Origin: Aquimarina algiphila
GTDB taxonomy: Bacteria > Bacteroidota > Bacteroidia > Flavobacteriales > Flavobacteriaceae
DNA: 64,000 bases
NCBI RefSeq assembly: GCF_007489275.1
Contig: NZ_VLNR01000024.1
Coordinates: 1-64,000, forward strand
Direction of reading: 5' to 3'
Shown: positions 27,711 to 35,938 of the stretch, piece by piece
How the letters are laid out: every line of letters starts with the position of its first letter
How positions within the stretch are numbered: position 1 is the stretch's first letter
Notes under the pieces: generated by a model
The model's input: only the letters and a program-made list of their open reading frames with translations
The model's database searches: none
Told to the model about the DNA's origin: nothing
Made by a program: the position numbers and the translations under genes

Positions 27711-28688
27711 TTAAAAGTCTGCATCAAAACTTATTTTATTGTCTTCGTTATCTTTATTAAGCACTCCGGCTTTTTGATATTCTGAAACTCGTTTTTCGAA
27801 GAAATTAGTTTTTCCTTGTAACGAGATCATATCCATAAAATCGAATGGATTTGCGGTTCCGTATTCTTTTTCACATTCTAATTCTACTAATAGCCTGTCT
27901 GTAACAAATTCCAAATATTGAGTCATCAATTTTGCATTCATTCCGATCAAGCTTACCGTAAGAGATTCTGTTATAAATTCTCTTTCTATATTAAGTGCAT
28001 CTACAATAATTTCTCGAATTCTTTCTTTTGGTACTTTATTTACCAGGTGTTTATTATGAAGGTGGACTGCAAAATCACAATGAACTCCTTCATCTCTTGA
28101 AATCAATTCATTAGAAAAAGTAAGTCCTGGCATTAGTCCACGTTTCTTCAACCAAAATATAGAACAAAATGCTCCCGAAAAGAATATTCCTTCTACAGCT
28201 GCAAAAGCAATAAGGCGTTCTGCAAAAGAATCTGATTCTATCCATTGTAATGCCCAGTCTGCCTTTTTCTTAATCGCAGGAAAATTTTCGATTGCATTAA
28301 ACAACATATCCTTTTCTTTCTCATCCTTTACATAAGTATCAATTAGCAGGGAATACGTTTCAGAATGAATATTTTCCATCATGATTTGAAATCCATAGAA
28401 AAATTTTGCTTCACTATATTGTACTTCATTTACAAAATTCTCTGCAAGGTTTTCGTTTACAATTCCGTCAGATGCAGCAAAAAATGCTAAAATATGTTTA
28501 ATAAAATATTGTTCATCTTCATTAAGCTTGGTTGCCCAATCTGTAATGTCCTGGTGTAAATCAATCTCTTCTGCTGTCCAAAAACTAGCTTCCGACTTCT
28601 TATACCATTCCCAAATATCATGATGTTGAATCGGGAAAATCACGAATCGATCTTTGTTTTCTTGCAAAATAGGTTCTACTACACTCAT
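27711..28688 (-). CDS. nrdB: Ribonucleoside-diphosphate reductase, beta subunit
   Basis: 325 residues from the ATG at 28686-28688; the longer frame depends on a TTG. It holds the di-iron centre and stable tyrosyl radical that start catalysis in NrdA. The motif [15 protein letters not shown] supplies iron ligands and the radical Tyr, and [13 protein letters not shown] supplies the second Glu-x-x-His. The C-terminal tail NKISFDADF is the peptide that docks on NrdA. Transcribed ahead of nrdA in the same direction. Confidence 0.96.
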   Translation of the reverse strand: MSVVEPILQENKDRFVIFPIQHHDIWEWYKKSEASFWTAEEIDLHQDITDWATKLNEDEQYFIKHILAFFAASDGIVNENLAENFVNEVQYSEAKFFYGFQIMMENIHSETYSLLIDTYVKDEKEKDMLFNAIENFPAIKKKADWALQWIESDSFAERLIAFAAVEGIFFSGAFCSIFWLKKRGLMPGLTFSNELISRDEGVHCDFAVHLHNKHLVNKVPKERIREIIVDALNIEREFITESLTVSLIGMNAKLMTQYLEFVTDRLLVELECEKEYGTANPFDFMDMISLQGKTNFFEKRVSEYQKAGVLNKDNEDNKISFDADF

Positions 28689-28788
28689 TCTAATTTTTTT
28701 TAGCTGTTTTTTTCTTGAGATTTTTCTTTTTCTTAGGGAATAACAAAGATCAAGAAATACCTCAAAAGTTCTACTAAAAGTTAACAAA

Positions 28789-28809
28789 CGTTTTCAACAA
28801 AGTTTTCAA
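28789..28809. promoter_or_regulatory. Tandem TTTTCAACA elements upstream of nrdB
   Basis: TTTTCAACA occurs twice with a 12-bp period, about 100 bp before the nrdB ATG. Each copy is two mismatches from a DnaA box (TTATCCACA). DnaA control of nrdAB is known in E. coli; here it is only a suggestion. Confidence 0.3.
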
Positions 28810-29249
28810 CACGAAGTGATTTCGGAATAAAATGATTCTTTACAAAACATCATTTAATCAATTAAAAATCAATTGCTTACATTTTTCACAAAAACGCACA
28901 TAATCTGAGTTTTATTCTTAAAAAACTCTTATTTTTCACTTGCTGACCGAGTTTTATTAACAGAAAATCAAAAAGTCAAAAAAGCATCAATTTACGGTAA
29001 AACCGTAGTTGAAAAAAGTGATTATTTTAACAATAAAAAATAGATTTTTAGATGTTTTTTAAATAAAAAAAGTGCTAATTCCATTCAAAAAGCGATGAAT
29101 TTAACGATTATTTTTTTTTGCAACATACTCTTACTAATTTTCATTTATTAAGTAGTCTAGATTTTCTTTAATCAGTATTTGATCATTTATTGTTATTTCA
29201 ACATGTATTATTGTAATGAACGATGTTGCATACCTTAAATAAGATATAA

Positions 29250-29290
29250 AAAACGATTGAATCGTAATTTATATTACGATTCAATCGCTC
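29250..29290 (-). terminator. Intrinsic terminator after the cytolysin-like gene
   Basis: CGATTGAATCGTAAT (29254-29268) pairs perfectly with ATTACGATTCAATCG (29273-29287) around a 4-nt loop. The AAAAAA on the left gives the U-tract for minus-strand transcripts. Confidence 0.88.
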
Positions 29291-29347
29291 TATTATTTAT
29301 AATCTATGTTTTCTATTTTTTAATTAAAACAAACACATAGCATAACA

Positions 29348-31348
29348 TTATTGCACGATATCTAATCCAAAGAAAATTGCTAATTTTCTTTTTATATTAC
29401 CCATCCAAAAATATCCTTCTAAGCTTCTGTTTTGACTACTTCCTGTTTCTTTCATAATAGTATATCCCCCAGCCAAATTCATATAATCCCCATTGATATC
29501 TCCTTTTACAACAATAGGCTTCCCATAATCACCTTTATCACTTACTCCAGATAAATACTTTAACGCTTCACCAATATGAATTCTTCTTACTTCGTTTCTA
29601 CCTAACGCAATTCTTTTATTTCCACTACGCTCTGTTACATTTACTTTCAAATCTATAGAAGCGTCTGATTTTAATAAATCTCTTTCTATCTTATAAGTAA
29701 CAGAATTATTGATATTAATAGTTCTATTTTCTCTGATATGAATCTGCCTGTTTTCTCTAGATGTTACTAATGTTGTAATACGATTATTTTTGTTAAACAA
29801 TTTGTTATGATCACTATTTCGATATACAAAATCTGAATGATCAATTACAATCGCATTATTATCTCTGTTTTTAGCTTGTGCAGTGGCTGTAATAATATAA
29901 TCATCTACATTATCACGATCATCGCTTGCTAAACATTTTATACTTTTTATAGTTAATTTTAAATATGCTCTTTCTGAAACGGGTTTGCACTCTGTAATTG
30001 TTTGCTTAAACACACTTCTAATGGCACAAAGTGAATTATCATTAGCAAAACGAAGATTGTATCCTATAGATTTTCCATATCCTGTTCCTGCCGCATTAAA
30101 AGAGCCTTCTATATAGTTTTTAAACCCTCTTAGCATATCTGAGTTTGTAATAGATTTTACAGCATCTCTAGCATCACCTCCATAAATTAATACTTTAGCT
30201 GTAGATTCTCTCATGATTTTTTTCATATCAAAATTAGCACTACCACCTCCCTGCGTAGCTTTATTATCATAATCAACATTAAGTGCTGCTTGTATCTCGG
30301 CTTCAGAATAATTTGTATCCATCATAAGAATAGCTCTTCGTCCATAAATCACATTACTGATATATACATAATCTCCCAAGGTATTATTTAGACTAGAATC
30401 AACAAATACATTACTGCTTAAAGGATCTGTGAAAATAGAATAGTAGATCTGTGTAAAATCTACCATTATATAATTTCTATTTTGTTTTTTACTAAAATTA
30501 AATCCTAAACTAGCTTCGATACCCGATAAATCTTTATAGTATCCCGTTAATTTTATAGAAAGATCTTTTTCTGAATCAATTTTATTTACCGTATATTTAA
30601 TTGCCGCACCATTAGCTTTATTTTTATTTAATCCATCGACTAGCTCTGTTACTTTTGTGGACAAATTAGTTGGTGTAGGATCACTAACTTTTATTCTTTT
30701 TCTAGAAGTAGTAATGGTAATATTAATAGGAGTTCTTTTATGTGAAGTTGAAGCATAACTTCCTCTAAGCGTAGATTCTGCATCTAATAGATTTCCTGGT
30801 TTTAACCAATCTGCATTTTGATTCATCGTTACAAAATCAATTTCACTAGTATTGACATCCATTTCATATGTTTTTGTCACACAATCTCTATTCACCTTTT
30901 TGCTACTGGTCTCTTTTTGGCGATCAGAAACTTCTCCTTCTTCGTGCATTGACAACACTACTTTATCATTGCCAGAACCTTTTGTAATCGATATATTTTT
31001 TCGTTTTGAGGGAATGATGTTATTTGTCGGTGTATTCTCAAAATTGGTTTTACCATTATTATCTTTTACACCAGACCAAGTACCTGCTGACAAATCATTA
31101 CCCCAACCCCAAACACCTGTAAATTCATTACCTTCTAAAGAAAAAGAAAAACTCCCTTTTTTTGACTTATTAGTAAATATTCCTTTTAGTTGACCCTCCG
31201 AAATTGTTCCTTCTATCTTACCAACATTTGCATAATCACCAGTAACTTTATTTCCGTTTTGAGTGAGCTTTAAAATTCCGTAGGTGGTTTTCCAATTTCC
31301 CGTCCAAGATGATTTTAGTTTTTTTGGTACGCTTTTTAAATTTTTCAT
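29348..31348 (-). CDS. Cholesterol-dependent-cytolysin-like (CDC-like) pore-forming protein
   Basis: 666 residues, no signal peptide. Residues about 12-95 form a small beta-rich domain (SWTGNWKTTYGILKLTQNGN, GVWGWGN). Residues about 128-450 match the thiol-activated cytolysin family: NADWLKPGNLLDAESTL corresponds to the VYPGAL region, QIYYSIFTDPLSSNVFVD to the QIFYTVSVD segment, YVYISNVIYGRRAILMM to VYISSVAYGR, KVLIYGGDARDA to the ILGGD motif, and GYNLRFANDN to YTTSFLRDN. After residue 450 the sequence departs from classical toxins: the Trp-rich undecapeptide of the cholesterol-binding domain is absent, replaced by a different beta-rich region. This fits the CDC-like proteins of Bacteroidota such as those of Elizabethkingia, some of which need proteolytic activation. 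It has its own promoter (31403-31434) matching that of the phospholipase operon. Confidence 0.82.
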   Translation of the reverse strand: MKNLKSVPKKLKSSWTGNWKTTYGILKLTQNGNKVTGDYANVGKIEGTISEGQLKGIFTNKSKKGSFSFSLEGNEFTGVWGWGNDLSAGTWSGVKDNNGKTNFENTPTNNIIPSKRKNISITKGSGNDKVVLSMHEEGEVSDRQKETSSKKVNRDCVTKTYEMDVNTSEIDFVTMNQNADWLKPGNLLDAESTLRGSYASTSHKRTPINITITTSRKRIKVSDPTPTNLSTKVTELVDGLNKNKANGAAIKYTVNKIDSEKDLSIKLTGYYKDLSGIEASLGFNFSKKQNRNYIMVDFTQIYYSIFTDPLSSNVFVDSSLNNTLGDYVYISNVIYGRRAILMMDTNYSEAEIQAALNVDYDNKATQGGGSANFDMKKIMRESTAKVLIYGGDARDAVKSITNSDMLRGFKNYIEGSFNAAGTGYGKSIGYNLRFANDNSLCAIRSVFKQTITECKPVSERAYLKLTIKSIKCLASDDRDNVDDYIITATAQAKNRDNNAIVIDHSDFVYRNSDHNKLFNKNNRITTLVTSRENRQIHIRENRTININNSVTYKIERDLLKSDASIDLKVNVTERSGNKRIALGRNEVRRIHIGEALKYLSGVSDKGDYGKPIVVKGDINGDYMNLAGGYTIMKETGSSQNRSLEGYFWMGNIKRKLAIFFGLDIVQ

Positions 31349-31402
31349 GGTTTTACTTTTATTTTCATTAATTCTTATTGTCCTTTATGGACATGATTCA
31401 TG

Positions 31403-31434
31403 GTTTAGTGTAACCAGTTTAAAAAAGTAAACAC
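31403..31434 (-). promoter_or_regulatory. Island-type promoter of the cytolysin-like gene
   Basis: Read on the minus strand: GTGTTTACTTTT (31423-31434), 10 nt, TACACTAAAC (31403-31412). Both blocks and the 10-nt spacing repeat those in front of the lipoprotein-CHAT operon (GTGTTAACCTTT, 10 nt, TACACTAAAA). The gene ATG is about 55 bp downstream. The upstream block lies inside the terminator hairpin of the phospholipase gene. Confidence 0.6.
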
Positions 31435-31462
31435 CCACTATAAAAATTATAGTAGGTGTTTA
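31423..31462 (-). terminator. Intrinsic terminator after the patatin-like gene
   Basis: TAAACACCCACTATA (31428-31442) pairs with TATAGTAGGTGTTTA (31448-31462) with one mismatch around AAAAT. The A-run at 31421-31426 supplies a minus-strand U-tract. Confidence 0.8.
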
Positions 31463-31659
31463 TAGATAAAGATTAAAAAAGGGGGTAATCTACTATTTGA
31501 TTATGAATTCTTACAAAGAGATTATGAATACCTTTTTAGCATTCAGAAACATGAATATGAAGAAGGCTTCAACTTAATTTCTACGATATAACCAAATGAT
31601 TTTGATATAAAAAACATCTAAATGCACAACGATCTATTAATATCTTTCTCTTTTTCTCA

Positions 31660-33816
31660 TTAAAATTTAACCGCTAATCTCTTGGTAATTTCTCCTGCAT
31701 AACTCATTTTAGACACTGAACTACTTAATGCTCTTATCCTTTTCTGACGAGCTTGTTGTTTAATATTTTGCTGCATCACTCTTAATGACATTTCTTGTGG
31801 TTTAACAACAGATCCCATTTCTTTTAAACTAACATTTGTAGCACTGTCAAAAACATTTTTAAGTACTTTCTGCAACCTCAATAATCGCCATGCAGCTATA
31901 TTAGATAAAGAGTTTACTTGACTATTTGTAAGATCTATTGCTTCTATACTATTAACTGTCTTTGACAACTCCTTGAAAATACGTTCAAAAAACTCTTCTA
32001 GCGTTTCAATTTTTTCATCCCATGGCTTTTTATTAAAATTAGGGGTATGTGCATTTTGAAGAAATGTTTTAATAAACGGAAAATTAGGTGCTAATTTTCT
32101 TCTTACTTCAGATTTCAATGCATTCTCATATACTTTAGAGCTATCATTATAAACCCATAAAATCTTTGTTTTGAAACCTCCTCTTATCCCATAAAATGCA
32201 TTGTTCAAGACTTCGTATTCTTGTTCATGATAGGTTATACCAGGGATTAGTCCATAAAAATCTTTATTTTTATAAGCAACTCCCCTTAAATCAAATCCAT
32301 TAATATTTTCATTGTTGATTTCGTCAGGAATATCATTACCACCATGCGTTCGATTGGATAAAAGGTGGGTTTTATGTAACCCTTCAATCGTAGCTTTATA
32401 TGATCTTTGGTTAAAAACCTTACCAATACCATGTCGGCCTAAGAAATTAGAAGGTAAAGTCAAATCATTTTCTCCATTGGTAATTCGAGAGACATCATGC
32501 CCAAACAACTGTAATAAAAAACTATCTGCTTTAATTCCAAAAGGAAATCTAGTATCATTTTTTAATGGTTCATCTGTATTAATAAAAACAACGATAGAGC
32601 GTACTCTTCTTTTTAAAAGAGGAATAATCCCATAATTATCTGTATATCCTCCATCACCATATGCTCTATCAACGGTTAAGGCTGGATCAAATGGAGATAC
32701 AGGCCAGGTTTTAAATTTTGGGAATATTTGTAAAGCACTCAAAATATTGGAAGAATAATGATTTACCAGATGAGATAAATACCCTGGCGCCGACCCCGAA
32801 ACACCCATAATGTCTTTAAGGCTTAACCGTCTATGATCATTTTCTATATTTGTTTCTACCCATTGATCATTCGGTCTTCCATCTATAGGGTTTCTATACG
32901 TATCCCAACCTATATTTTCCAGATATCCACCACCAATATTAAAATTAAAACTTCCTCTTTTACGACGATGTATACCACTATATTTTGGAGTAAAATCAAC
33001 GTGTTCCCAAGTAAAATGGTTGTCTTTAACTACTGGTAATATACCTTCATTAGTAATTTTTGTATAATCTTGATTCATTGCACCATTAACACACATATAA
33101 GGTCTACTTTTTTCGACAGTATAAAAATCATGTTGATTCAAATGGTTATTTCTACGGGTAAGTTTTGTAATATCGCGGTCTTTCCATGTTGTATGTCTAT
33201 TATTATTCAATCTAAACTTCTTAAGAAAAACATCTCCAACAATATTACTAAATGTTTCATCGACATCAGCTCCATCAAACACTTTTGAATACTGACTTAA
33301 TAATCGATGATTAAGTCTAGAATTTGCGATACAATGAGCAAACATTTCGGATCTACTATTAATGGTATCTAAGCGTCTAGCTGTCATCTGCTCTGGTGCT
33401 GTATAAGCTCCTAAAAAATGAGTGTCATTAAAACCTTTTGGCAAATATGTATAAGGTACTATCGCCCAACTTCCTCCAGATATAGAACCAGTATACCTTA
33501 TTTTAGATTGTAATTTCATTTTATGTATTGCCTGTAAGTACCCCAACGATAAAGATGCTGAGCGTGTGCCCCCACCACTAAATGCTAATCCAACATTTGG
33601 TCGATTTATAATCTCTGATTCATCCAACTCAGGAAAATTAAATCGTGAACTAGTCTTATATATTGCAACCTTGGTTTTAGGGCCTATAAGATTTCCAAAA
33701 AATCGAATAGAATTATCAAGATATGTCCCTATCTTTCCTGTAACCTCAAGACCAACATCATAAACATTTTTTGCACCTTCTATTAGTGCTCCTCCTATAT
33801 TTTGTAAAAAACCCAT
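31660..33816 (-). CDS. Patatin-like phospholipase
   Basis: 718 residues, no signal peptide. The N-terminal 45 residues are amphipathic (GFLQNIGGALIEGAKNVYDV). The patatin/cPLA2-type catalytic set is complete: oxyanion loop GLAFSGGGTRSAS (residues about 76-88), nucleophile Ser113 in GSISGGSW, a GSAPGYLS segment (about 341-348) and catalytic Asp388 in YGDGGYTDN. A long insertion (about 130-330) and an extended C-terminus make it larger than most patatins. It should hydrolyse membrane phospholipids or related lipids. It starts 7 bp after the S74-domain gene, and is last in the ligase operon. Next to the CDC-like protein it suggests combined membrane attack. Target and delivery route are unknown. 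Confidence 0.88.
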   Translation of the reverse strand: MGFLQNIGGALIEGAKNVYDVGLEVTGKIGTYLDNSIRFFGNLIGPKTKVAIYKTSSRFNFPELDESEIINRPNVGLAFSGGGTRSASLSLGYLQAIHKMKLQSKIRYTGSISGGSWAIVPYTYLPKGFNDTHFLGAYTAPEQMTARRLDTINSRSEMFAHCIANSRLNHRLLSQYSKVFDGADVDETFSNIVGDVFLKKFRLNNNRHTTWKDRDITKLTRRNNHLNQHDFYTVEKSRPYMCVNGAMNQDYTKITNEGILPVVKDNHFTWEHVDFTPKYSGIHRRKRGSFNFNIGGGYLENIGWDTYRNPIDGRPNDQWVETNIENDHRRLSLKDIMGVSGSAPGYLSHLVNHYSSNILSALQIFPKFKTWPVSPFDPALTVDRAYGDGGYTDNYGIIPLLKRRVRSIVVFINTDEPLKNDTRFPFGIKADSFLLQLFGHDVSRITNGENDLTLPSNFLGRHGIGKVFNQRSYKATIEGLHKTHLLSNRTHGGNDIPDEINNENINGFDLRGVAYKNKDFYGLIPGITYHEQEYEVLNNAFYGIRGGFKTKILWVYNDSSKVYENALKSEVRRKLAPNFPFIKTFLQNAHTPNFNKKPWDEKIETLEEFFERIFKELSKTVNSIEAIDLTNSQVNSLSNIAAWRLLRLQKVLKNVFDSATNVSLKEMGSVVKPQEMSLRVMQQNIKQQARQKRIRALSSSVSKMSYAGEITKRLAVKF

Positions 33817-33823
33817 AGCTCTT

Positions 33824-34888
33824 TTATTTTATGATTTTAGATTGTAACTCATTTATCATTTGTTGCTGTTCTTTTATAGCCTCTACCAGAATAGGCAAAA
33901 TACCCTGGTAGTTTAAAGACTTTTCTCCATTCGTGTCGGTTGATGCAAGTTCTGGTACTATTTTTTCGACCTCCTGAGCGATAAAGCCATATTGTTTTTT
34001 GTGCTCTACATTTTTGGTTTGCTTTGCCTTTTCATTCCAATCATAGGTTACTCCATTTAAAGAAGAAATAGCTTCAATCGGATTTACTATACTTTCTACA
34101 TTTTCTTTAAACGCAACATCTGATAAGGTTTTATAAGCCTGTGTCCCTGCTATTGATCCGTTTACTTCTAACTCATGTGTTGGATTTTCTACTCCGATAC
34201 CTACTTTTTTACTTCCTAAAAAGACATTTAATACTCCTTTTCCATTACTATCAAAATGAAAACTATCCTTCTTATCACTATATCTTAACCCCCAATTCGA
34301 GAAGTTTTTGGAGTGAGAAAGTACCATTTTGTCAGGATTAGATGTTCCGCTTTCAAATAAATATTGAGCAGGTTCATTTCCATTTTTAAACTGAATATTC
34401 TTTACATCTAATTGATTTGCATTCGATGTTTGATTGCCAGATGATGACGCCCCTGATTGTCCTAAGATTCCTTTTAATGTAGTACCATCTTTGAAAATAA
34501 TATCTTGTTTTATAGGGTCGATAACAAGAAGGTCTGTATTTGATTTTCCTTTAAATACTATCTTCCCAGGAATGATTTCTTCATTTTTCCATCCAAAAAT
34601 CTCCAAATCTTTAATTTGTCCTTCAACACCATTTAATTTACTAGCATGAACACTTTTTACACGCATATAACTATCACTAATTATTGTTCTGCCACTTTTA
34701 CCATAAAGGCTAATGTGACTATGGCTAGGTGCTGTTGAGTCTCCAAGGGTTAAGGCCCCATTAGATGATAGTTTAGCCGTTGCTTTACCTTTTGTATTTT
34801 CAATAATTAAATCTTCTCCGTTTTTAATTCGAAGATCGCCTTCAATTTGTACTTCTTTGTCTGTTAAAATAACATCTGCTTTTTTCAT
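33824..34888 (-). CDS. Tail-fibre-like protein with S74/endosialidase chaperone domain
   Basis: 354 residues. The N-terminal 230 residues are repetitive and beta-rich (VQIEGDLRIKNGEDLIIENT, HISLYGKSGRTIISDS), like trimeric fibre shafts. The C-terminus (about 255-354) is an intramolecular chaperone of peptidase family S74: SDVAFKENVESI, LNGVTYDWNEK, KQYGFIAQEVEKIVPEL, YQGILPILVEAIKEQQQMI, ending in a coiled coil. Such domains trimerise fibres and are often self-cleaved. No phage structural genes are nearby, so this is not an obvious prophage part. No signal peptide. It lies 18 bp after the propeller gene and 7 bp before the phospholipase gene. It may serve as an adhesin or carrier for the operon's products (inference). 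Confidence 0.82.
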   Translation of the reverse strand: MKKADVILTDKEVQIEGDLRIKNGEDLIIENTKGKATAKLSSNGALTLGDSTAPSHSHISLYGKSGRTIISDSYMRVKSVHASKLNGVEGQIKDLEIFGWKNEEIIPGKIVFKGKSNTDLLVIDPIKQDIIFKDGTTLKGILGQSGASSSGNQTSNANQLDVKNIQFKNGNEPAQYLFESGTSNPDKMVLSHSKNFSNWGLRYSDKKDSFHFDSNGKGVLNVFLGSKKVGIGVENPTHELEVNGSIAGTQAYKTLSDVAFKENVESIVNPIEAISSLNGVTYDWNEKAKQTKNVEHKKQYGFIAQEVEKIVPELASTDTNGEKSLNYQGILPILVEAIKEQQQMINELQSKIIK

Positions 34889-34906
34889 TTTTATTTGATT
34901 TATGGT

Positions 34907-35938
34907 TTATATAAAATTTGATTTATTTGAATCTGAAGCATCAAAATGCTTGAAATAAAAGTTATCTGTGAATAGGTCTTTATCAACCATGGTAACGTGT
35001 AGTTTTCCGTTAATCCCAGGAGTCGATGCGATAGGGTTTTGATCAGGAGTAAGGTTACAATATGTGATTCCTTCTAATTCGTCACCTTCAAAAATAGCTC
35101 CTCCTGGAAAAGGAATATAATTGGTTCTTTTTATGATTTTTTTATATACAAATTGTCTTCCTGTATACATATCAAAACCTAATAACCCCGCATCACCATC
35201 CCTACTATCACTCAACAAATAGAGGTTGCCATTGGGACTAAAACACCCTCCCTGAATTCGTTTTAATTTGAAGTTTTGAAAATTGGAGTCAAAAAGTGGA
35301 AATCTATCCAAAAAATGAACTCCTGTAATCTCTTTACCTTTGGTTTCTAATTGATATACAAACAACCCTTCTTTTGAATCAAAGTCAAAATTACTAGTGA
35401 ATAATCGTTTAGTCTTTGGGTCAATTGCACACCAGGGAAAACCATGTTGATCATCATTTTTGATATCATAATCATATAGGCATTTTAATGTTTGGCAATC
35501 GTGGACAGCAATTTTTGGAGGGCGTTTTCCTTCTAAGGGAACAAAAACCTTGTTTTGATATATATCTATATCCCCCATGTGATCGTATCCTTTACCATTT
35601 TGATAAAGCCTTGAAGGAATGCCCGCATTATTACTCTTTTTTGTTTTGGAAGTAATTTTAGTGGTTAGCGGTATTTTAAAAAGATTATGTCGATTAGTAA
35701 AATACCAATATTGATCATCATGAGCCGCTCCTTGACTATTATCTCCCCATTCTGGATCAATTTTGGCAGGAAACTCTGCACTTTTTGTTAGTTTGTGAGG
35801 AGCTTGACAAGAGATCATCCAATTTTGTAATGAAATAAAATCTCTATTCTTATAAAATGGATTTAACCATTGTCTAAATGCTATTTTTTTATTGTAAAAA
35901 CTGGTAAATAATTGCCTTATAGATGTCGCCGAATTCAT
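34907..35938 (-). CDS. Predicted beta-propeller protein of unknown function
   Basis: 343 residues, no signal peptide. After an N-terminal helical segment of about 70 residues, the sequence alternates short strands and turns in a blade-like rhythm (DQYWYFTNRHNLFKIPL, YDHMGDIDIYQNKVFVPLEG, IDPKTKRLFTSNFD, FSPNGNLYLLSDSRDGDAGL, GAIFEGDELEGITYC), suggesting a propeller of five to seven blades. I do not recognise the family. Its ATG overlaps the stop of the Mur-like ligase (ATGA at 35935-35938), so the two are translationally coupled and likely work together. Confidence 0.7.
   Translation of the reverse strand: MNSATSIRQLFTSFYNKKIAFRQWLNPFYKNRDFISLQNWMISCQAPHKLTKSAEFPAKIDPEWGDNSQGAAHDDQYWYFTNRHNLFKIPLTTKITSKTKKSNNAGIPSRLYQNGKGYDHMGDIDIYQNKVFVPLEGKRPPKIAVHDCQTLKCLYDYDIKNDDQHGFPWCAIDPKTKRLFTSNFDFDSKEGLFVYQLETKGKEITGVHFLDRFPLFDSNFQNFKLKRIQGGCFSPNGNLYLLSDSRDGDAGLLGFDMYTGRQFVYKKIIKRTNYIPFPGGAIFEGDELEGITYCNLTPDQNPIASTPGINGKLHVTMVDKDLFTDNFYFKHFDASDSNKSNFI

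Larger units (their letters stand above)
28689..29347. other. Long AT-rich intergenic region upstream of nrdB
   Basis: 659 bp with no gene that I can support. Near nrdB it contains two tandem TTTTCAACA elements (28789-28809) and, on the minus strand, a TTTG-17nt-TTTG arrangement resembling a promoter. The far end holds the terminator of the cytolysin-like gene (29250-29290). The rest is low-complexity A/T-rich DNA. Confidence 0.5.
31349..31659. other. Intergenic region between phospholipase and cytolysin genes
   Basis: 311 bp. It contains the phospholipase terminator (31428-31462), the cytolysin promoter (31403-31434) and a small inverted repeat TGTCC-TTTAT-GGACA (31379-31393) in the presumed cytolysin leader. 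A plus-strand open stretch of about 37 codons without a start (ending at the TAA at 31590-31592) reads like a protein C-terminus and may be a gene remnant. Confidence 0.6.

Noticed and set aside
33824..34888. Prophage or tailocin explanation for the island
   Set aside because: Only the S74 domain points to phage; no capsid, tail tube, sheath, portal, terminase, integrase or lysis genes were found around it.
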